From: Clostridia bacterium
GTDB lineage: Bacteria; Bacillota; Clostridia; Oscillospirales; CAG-272
Assembly: GCA_017505785.1 (NCBI GenBank)
Contig: JAFVOQ010000013.1
Coordinates: 1 to 53,735 of the forward strand
Length of the DNA: 53,735 bases
Direction of reading: 5' to 3'
Part shown: positions 50,634 through 53,735 of the stretch, piece after piece
How the letters are laid out: every line of letters begins with the position of its first letter
Position numbering within the stretch: position 1 is the stretch's first letter
Notes under the pieces: generated by a model
The model's input: only the letters and a program-made list of their open reading frames with translations
Told to the model about the DNA's origin: nothing
Database searches by the model: none
Translations under genes and position numbers: made by a program

Positions 50634-51774
50634 AGATCGTTTTTCCTTTCTTGATCGTTCTTATAATATTGATGTTTTCATCAGCAATGATAATATCGGC
50701 ATCCTTGCCTGCCTCAAGCGAGCCAATGCGCCCTTCACAGCCGATTGCCGTGGCGGGGTTGAGGGAAGCCATGTGAAAGACCTCGTTTACGGGCAGCATG
50801 GTGTAGCTCAGTACGTTTTTGACGGCGCAGTTGAGCTTTAAAACGCTGCCGGCGATCGTGCCGTCAGCAAGGCGGCACTCAATGCCCTTGAGGAAAATGG
50901 GCTGACCGCCAAGGTCGTATTCGCCGTCGGGCATGCCGCCTGCGCGCGTGCAGTCGGTGATAAGGATCATCTTATTGCCCTTTGCCTTGGCAATGATGCT
51001 GTAAAGACCGGGGTTGATGTGGAAGGTATCGGCAATGACCTCAACCGTCACATGATCTGCGGCGAGTGCGGCACCTACCACGCCGGGGTTGCGGTGTGCA
51101 AGCGCGGACATGGCGTTGAAAAGGTGGGTGGCGTGTGCAACGCCGTCACGGGTGGCAGACATTGCCTCATCAAAGGTGGCGTCTGTGTGGCCCATGGAAA
51201 CAAGCACGCGCCCGTCCTTGGCAAGACGCTTGATCGCGGTGTGATTTTTATCCATTTCGGGGGCGAGAGTAACCGATTTGATGATGTCTGCGTTTTCAAG
51301 AATAAAGTCGGCATCGGGCACAAGGATGTTTTCCTCTGCCTGTGCACCCTTCTTGGAAGGATTGATAAAGGGCCCCTCGGCATGCACGCCCAGGATCTCT
51401 GCGCCACACCAGGTGCGGCTTTCCTCCTTCACACTGCGTACGGCATCAAGGGCGGCTACGATCTCCTGCTTCGCCACCGTCATGGTGGTGGGCAAAAAGG
51501 CGGTTACGCCGTTTTTGGCAATGCCCTCTGCCATTTTGCGAATGCCCTCGGCACTTGCATCACAGGTGTCCTCACCAAGGTAGCCGTGAATGTGGATGTC
51601 TACAAGCCCGGGGGCTACGTAACAGCCTGCGGCATCGATCACCTGTGCCCCTTGAGGGACGCTGTCGACAACGCCGTGGATCGTTCCGTTTTCCGCGTCA
51701 AACGCCAGAGCCTTGCCGCACACAACGGCTTCGGGCAGTACGACTTTTCCGTTGATAATATAGGTAAGTGACAT
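50623..51774 (-). CDS. nagA: N-acetylglucosamine-6-phosphate deacetylase
   Basis: NagA removes acetate from GlcNAc-6-P to give glucosamine-6-P. The 383 residues show the metal site VDIHIHGYLGEDT, HAEGPFINPSKKGAQ, VSMGHTDATFDEA, THLFNAMSALAHRNPG and the catalytic Asp in LITDCTRAGGMPDGEY. The ATG at 51774 follows AAGGAGC. No nagB is in the window. Confidence 0.95.
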   Translation of the reverse strand: MSLTYIINGKVVLPEAVVCGKALAFDAENGTIHGVVDSVPQGAQVIDAAGCYVAPGLVDIHIHGYLGEDTCDASAEGIRKMAEGIAKNGVTAFLPTTMTVAKQEIVAALDAVRSVKEESRTWCGAEILGVHAEGPFINPSKKGAQAEENILVPDADFILENADIIKSVTLAPEMDKNHTAIKRLAKDGRVLVSMGHTDATFDEAMSATRDGVAHATHLFNAMSALAHRNPGVVGAALAADHVTVEVIADTFHINPGLYSIIAKAKGNKMILITDCTRAGGMPDGEYDLGGQPIFLKGIECRLADGTIAGSVLKLNCAVKNVLSYTMLPVNEVFHMASLNPATAIGCEGRIGSLEAGKDADIIIADENINIIRTIKKGKTIYEA

Positions 51775-52011
51775 ATGTATGCGCTCCTTGTGCAGATTGT
51801 GTTTTGTGTAAATTATTGTAGCAAACGAACATGAACAAAGTGTGAATTTTCAAAAAACAAACGGGCGGTTTGGAGCATTTTTTACGCACTTTGCACGTTG
51901 TGGTTGCAATCGACAGGATTTTTCTCCTAAAAATCACCTTTTTGCAAACAAAAGTAGCCGCAAGAAGATGCAAAACACACCTTCTTGCGGCTATGAATGG
52001 TAAGAATAGAA

Positions 52012-52878
52012 TTAAGAAAGGGGAAAGAGATATTCGGCAGCCCCCGGGGTATCGGTACGAAAGGCGAACACGCCGCCGTCATGGCCGACCTGCCCCGTGG
52101 AGGCACACCCTGTGGTAACAAACACCGTCTTGCCGTCGGCACCGCCAAAGGCAAGGCTCATCGTGCGGTTGGCGGGTACGTGCACACGCGAAAGAATGTT
52201 GCCATTGGGATCGTAGCTGACCACGCCGCCCTCGGGGCGGCAATCGGCAACCCACAAATTGCCTGCGGCATCCATTGCCATGCCGTCGGGGCGGCAGTTT
52301 TCGGCAAATACGGTCTTGTTTGAAAGTGTACCCGTTTCCACGTCATAGTCGTACTGATACACGGTGTTCTCGTCGGTAACGGCAAAATAGAGCTTGTCAT
52401 TGGTGGGTGAAATGCGAATGCCGTTGGGCGTTGGGGATATGCTGTTGTCAAGGCAGGTCATCTCACCGTTTTGCAAGCACCAAAATGAGCCGTGCTTGCC
52501 GCGGTTGGGTCGGTCAAAAAAGTTTTCTGCCAGCATGCCGCAATAGATCCTGCCGCGGCTGTCACAAAGCACGTCATTAAAGAGGTTTCCCTGAAAATCA
52601 AAGAGCAGCACGGGCTCCCCGTAGGGCACCCAACGCCATACTTTTGCGCCCTCGGCAAAGAGTAAAATTTCATCGCTTAGCGTAAAGACCATGCTCCCGA
52701 TCTTGCCGATATCAAGCTGAAAGCACTCAAAGTTATCGGGATCTTCGGGTGTGCGCTTTCGGTAGATCTCCCCATGGTAGCCGCGCCAGTACAGTGCCTG
52801 CTGACGCGTGTGCCACATGGGACTCTCGGCTAATTTAAAGCATTTGGAGTTTGCAAAAATTTTCGGTTCGGTGTTCAT
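52012..52878 (-). CDS. SMP-30/gluconolactonase-like protein
   Basis: The 288-residue six-blade propeller has the metal ligands of the family: Glu in LAESPMWH, Asn in SPTPNGIRIS, and Asp in RPDGMAMDAAGNLWVAD. Such enzymes open sugar lactones, but the group is broad and the substrate is unknown. It starts 14 bp after the lipoprotein gene at 52892-53245, so they may share a transcript. It is cytoplasmic (no signal). Confidence 0.87.
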   Translation of the reverse strand: MNTEPKIFANSKCFKLAESPMWHTRQQALYWRGYHGEIYRKRTPEDPDNFECFQLDIGKIGSMVFTLSDEILLFAEGAKVWRWVPYGEPVLLFDFQGNLFNDVLCDSRGRIYCGMLAENFFDRPNRGKHGSFWCLQNGEMTCLDNSISPTPNGIRISPTNDKLYFAVTDENTVYQYDYDVETGTLSNKTVFAENCRPDGMAMDAAGNLWVADCRPEGGVVSYDPNGNILSRVHVPANRTMSLAFGGADGKTVFVTTGCASTGQVGHDGGVFAFRTDTPGAAEYLFPLS

Positions 52879-52891
52879 ATAGGCGTTCCTT

Positions 52892-53245
52892 TTACTGCTT
52901 TTGAATTTTCAGTGCAATAATTTGCGGCGGTATGCTCATGGTGACCTGTCCCGTGTACCAAATTTTTACGGTATCACCAACGGCAAGGTCGGCTCTTTTT
53001 ATCTTCTCGCCCTCGGCATTTAGGATCTCGACGGTGTCGGCAACGTTCACCAGATATTGCCCCTCGGCATACTCCGAGGCGGTGACGTTGACCGAAATTT
53101 TTTCTCCAAGCTCCATGACCGTTGCGGTCATTTCAAAGCTGTCGCCCTGCTGTTCATTTGTATTTTCATTTTTTTCCTCGTCACAGCCAGCCGCGGCAAG
53201 GCAGCAAAGAGAAAGAAGCAAAATAAAGGTCAAAATCTTTTTCAT
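52892..53245 (-). CDS. DUF3221-like lipoprotein
   Basis: MKKILTFILLLSLCCLAAAGC is a lipoprotein signal, and the mature part (~97 residues) starts with an Asn/Glu-rich tether. The remainder FEMTATVMELGEKISVNV, GQYLVNVADTVEI and VGDTVKIWYTGQV resembles DUF3221, an OB-like beta fold of unknown role. I use the ATG at 53245 (117 residues) because the lipobox must be near the N-terminus; AAGGGG is the ribosome site. A frame reaching further upstream is intergenic repeat. Confidence 0.78.
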   Translation of the reverse strand: MKKILTFILLLSLCCLAAAGCDEEKNENTNEQQGDSFEMTATVMELGEKISVNVTASEYAEGQYLVNVADTVEILNAEGEKIKRADLAVGDTVKIWYTGQVTMSIPPQIIALKIQKQ

Positions 53246-53380
53246 ATACGTGCCCCTTGGTTTTTTATTATTGTAGCACGCATTTGCCCCCGTTGTCAAT
53301 ATATGTTGATGTGCACACGCTGGTGGCAGGGCAGGGGGCGTGTTCCATACAACAGGGGCTTTGCGATATGTTACGCTATA

Positions 53381-53450
53381 TCCGTAGGGGCGATTCACGA
53401 ATCGCCCGCCGCAATTTTTCAAACGGGCGCTTCGTGAAGCGCCCCTACGG
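53381..53450. repeat. GTAGGGGCGA..GCGCCCCTAC palindrome, copy 2
   Basis: TCCGTAGGGGCGATTCACGA and GGCGCTTCGTGAAGCGCCCC are inverted around CCGCAATTTTTCAAAC. It is the same family as 25463-25530. The gap 53246-53735 has no gene. Confidence 0.8.
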
Positions 53451-53587
53451 GATATCGTATCACGGTGCGCCTTGTTCGCACATTTTTGTAGCCGGGCACA
53501 GCTCCCCTACGCAAAGGAATTTTACACGGTGCATCTTGTGCACGACCCCTACAAGAGAAAACGCTCAAAAGGATGTCCTTGTGTATC

Positions 53588-53735
53588 AAAAAAGGGGGTG
53601 TCTCAAATGCAAATTTGAGGCACCCCCTTACCGAGGGGATAGTCAGATTTAGGCGAGAAGCGTTCATCACAAGGCGTGAGGCGTACTTGGTACGTCGAGC
53701 CTTGTGAGGGACGGTAGAAAAAGTCCGTTTCAAAA
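53588..53735. repeat. 148-bp structured repeat D, copy 2 (runs off the window)
   Basis: Partner of 45945-46092, cut by the window end. It differs mainly in the loop of the second stem, where GGCGTAC/GTACGTC can pair. Confidence 0.85.

Overview
The window looks like the replication-origin end of a low-to-mid GC Clostridia chromosome, probably an uncultured gut Oscillospirales/Christensenellales-type anaerobe. The evidence is a Firmicutes-style dnaA-dnaN-recF-remB-gyrB-gyrA cluster, strong AGGAGG ribosome sites, near-consensus sigma-A promoters, rpmG-secE-nusG-rplKA, many soluble Fe-S flavoenzymes, and intergenic palindromic repeats of the kind seen in gut Clostridia. The lineage is an inference; no 16S gene is present.

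Layout. 0.3-10.4 kb (minus strand): a hypothetical anchored protein, then gyrA, gyrB, remB, recF, dnaN and dnaA. The dnaN-dnaA gap carries DnaA boxes and a DnaA-trio/AT-rich element, so it is very likely oriC. 10.6-16.8 kb: a copper P-type ATPase with a C-terminal CopZ-like domain, a PTS-type IIC protein coupled to radC, and a CPA2 cation/proton antiporter. 16.8-22 kb: repeat-rich accessory DNA with a DUF4304-like gene, a large LVIVD beta-propeller protein, a small membrane protein and tRNA-Trp. 22-24.6 kb: rpmG, secE, nusG, rplK, rplA. 24.6-31.8 kb: a truncated SLOG gene facing an XRE regulator, then mtnN, luxS, alr, a lipoprotein, mutY and a minimal two-gene SUF (sufC-sufB).

The most notable region is 32-43.7 kb. 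Fumarase (fumC) is followed by a run of short-spaced or overlapping genes: hdrB-hdrC-hdrA-flxD-flxC-flxB-flxA, then a fumarate-reductase iron-sulfur subunit and a flavoprotein subunit, and last a short AspT/YidE-type exchanger. No membrane anchor for the fumarate reductase is present. I read this as a soluble, flavin-based electron-bifurcating module. NADH would enter at FlxA, bifurcate at the HdrA flavin, and send one electron pair to fumarate (via HdrB/FrdBA) and the other to ferredoxin. Fumarase feeds it with fumarate and the exchanger may import C4-dicarboxylate or aspartate against succinate. All parts are visible; the coupling is inference.

43.7-53.7 kb: tRNA-Glu followed by a 255-bp-period tandem duplication, a Fic protein, an SGNH hydrolase, a KtrAB/TrkAH potassium system, an N-acetylglucosamine module (nagA plus ROK kinase), an SMP-30-type protein, and a DUF3221-like lipoprotein. 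Repeats recur throughout. Several carry inverted copies of tRNA 3' ends (Trp and Glu) joined to terminators, and a 148-bp structured repeat occurs at 45.9 kb and at the right edge of the window.
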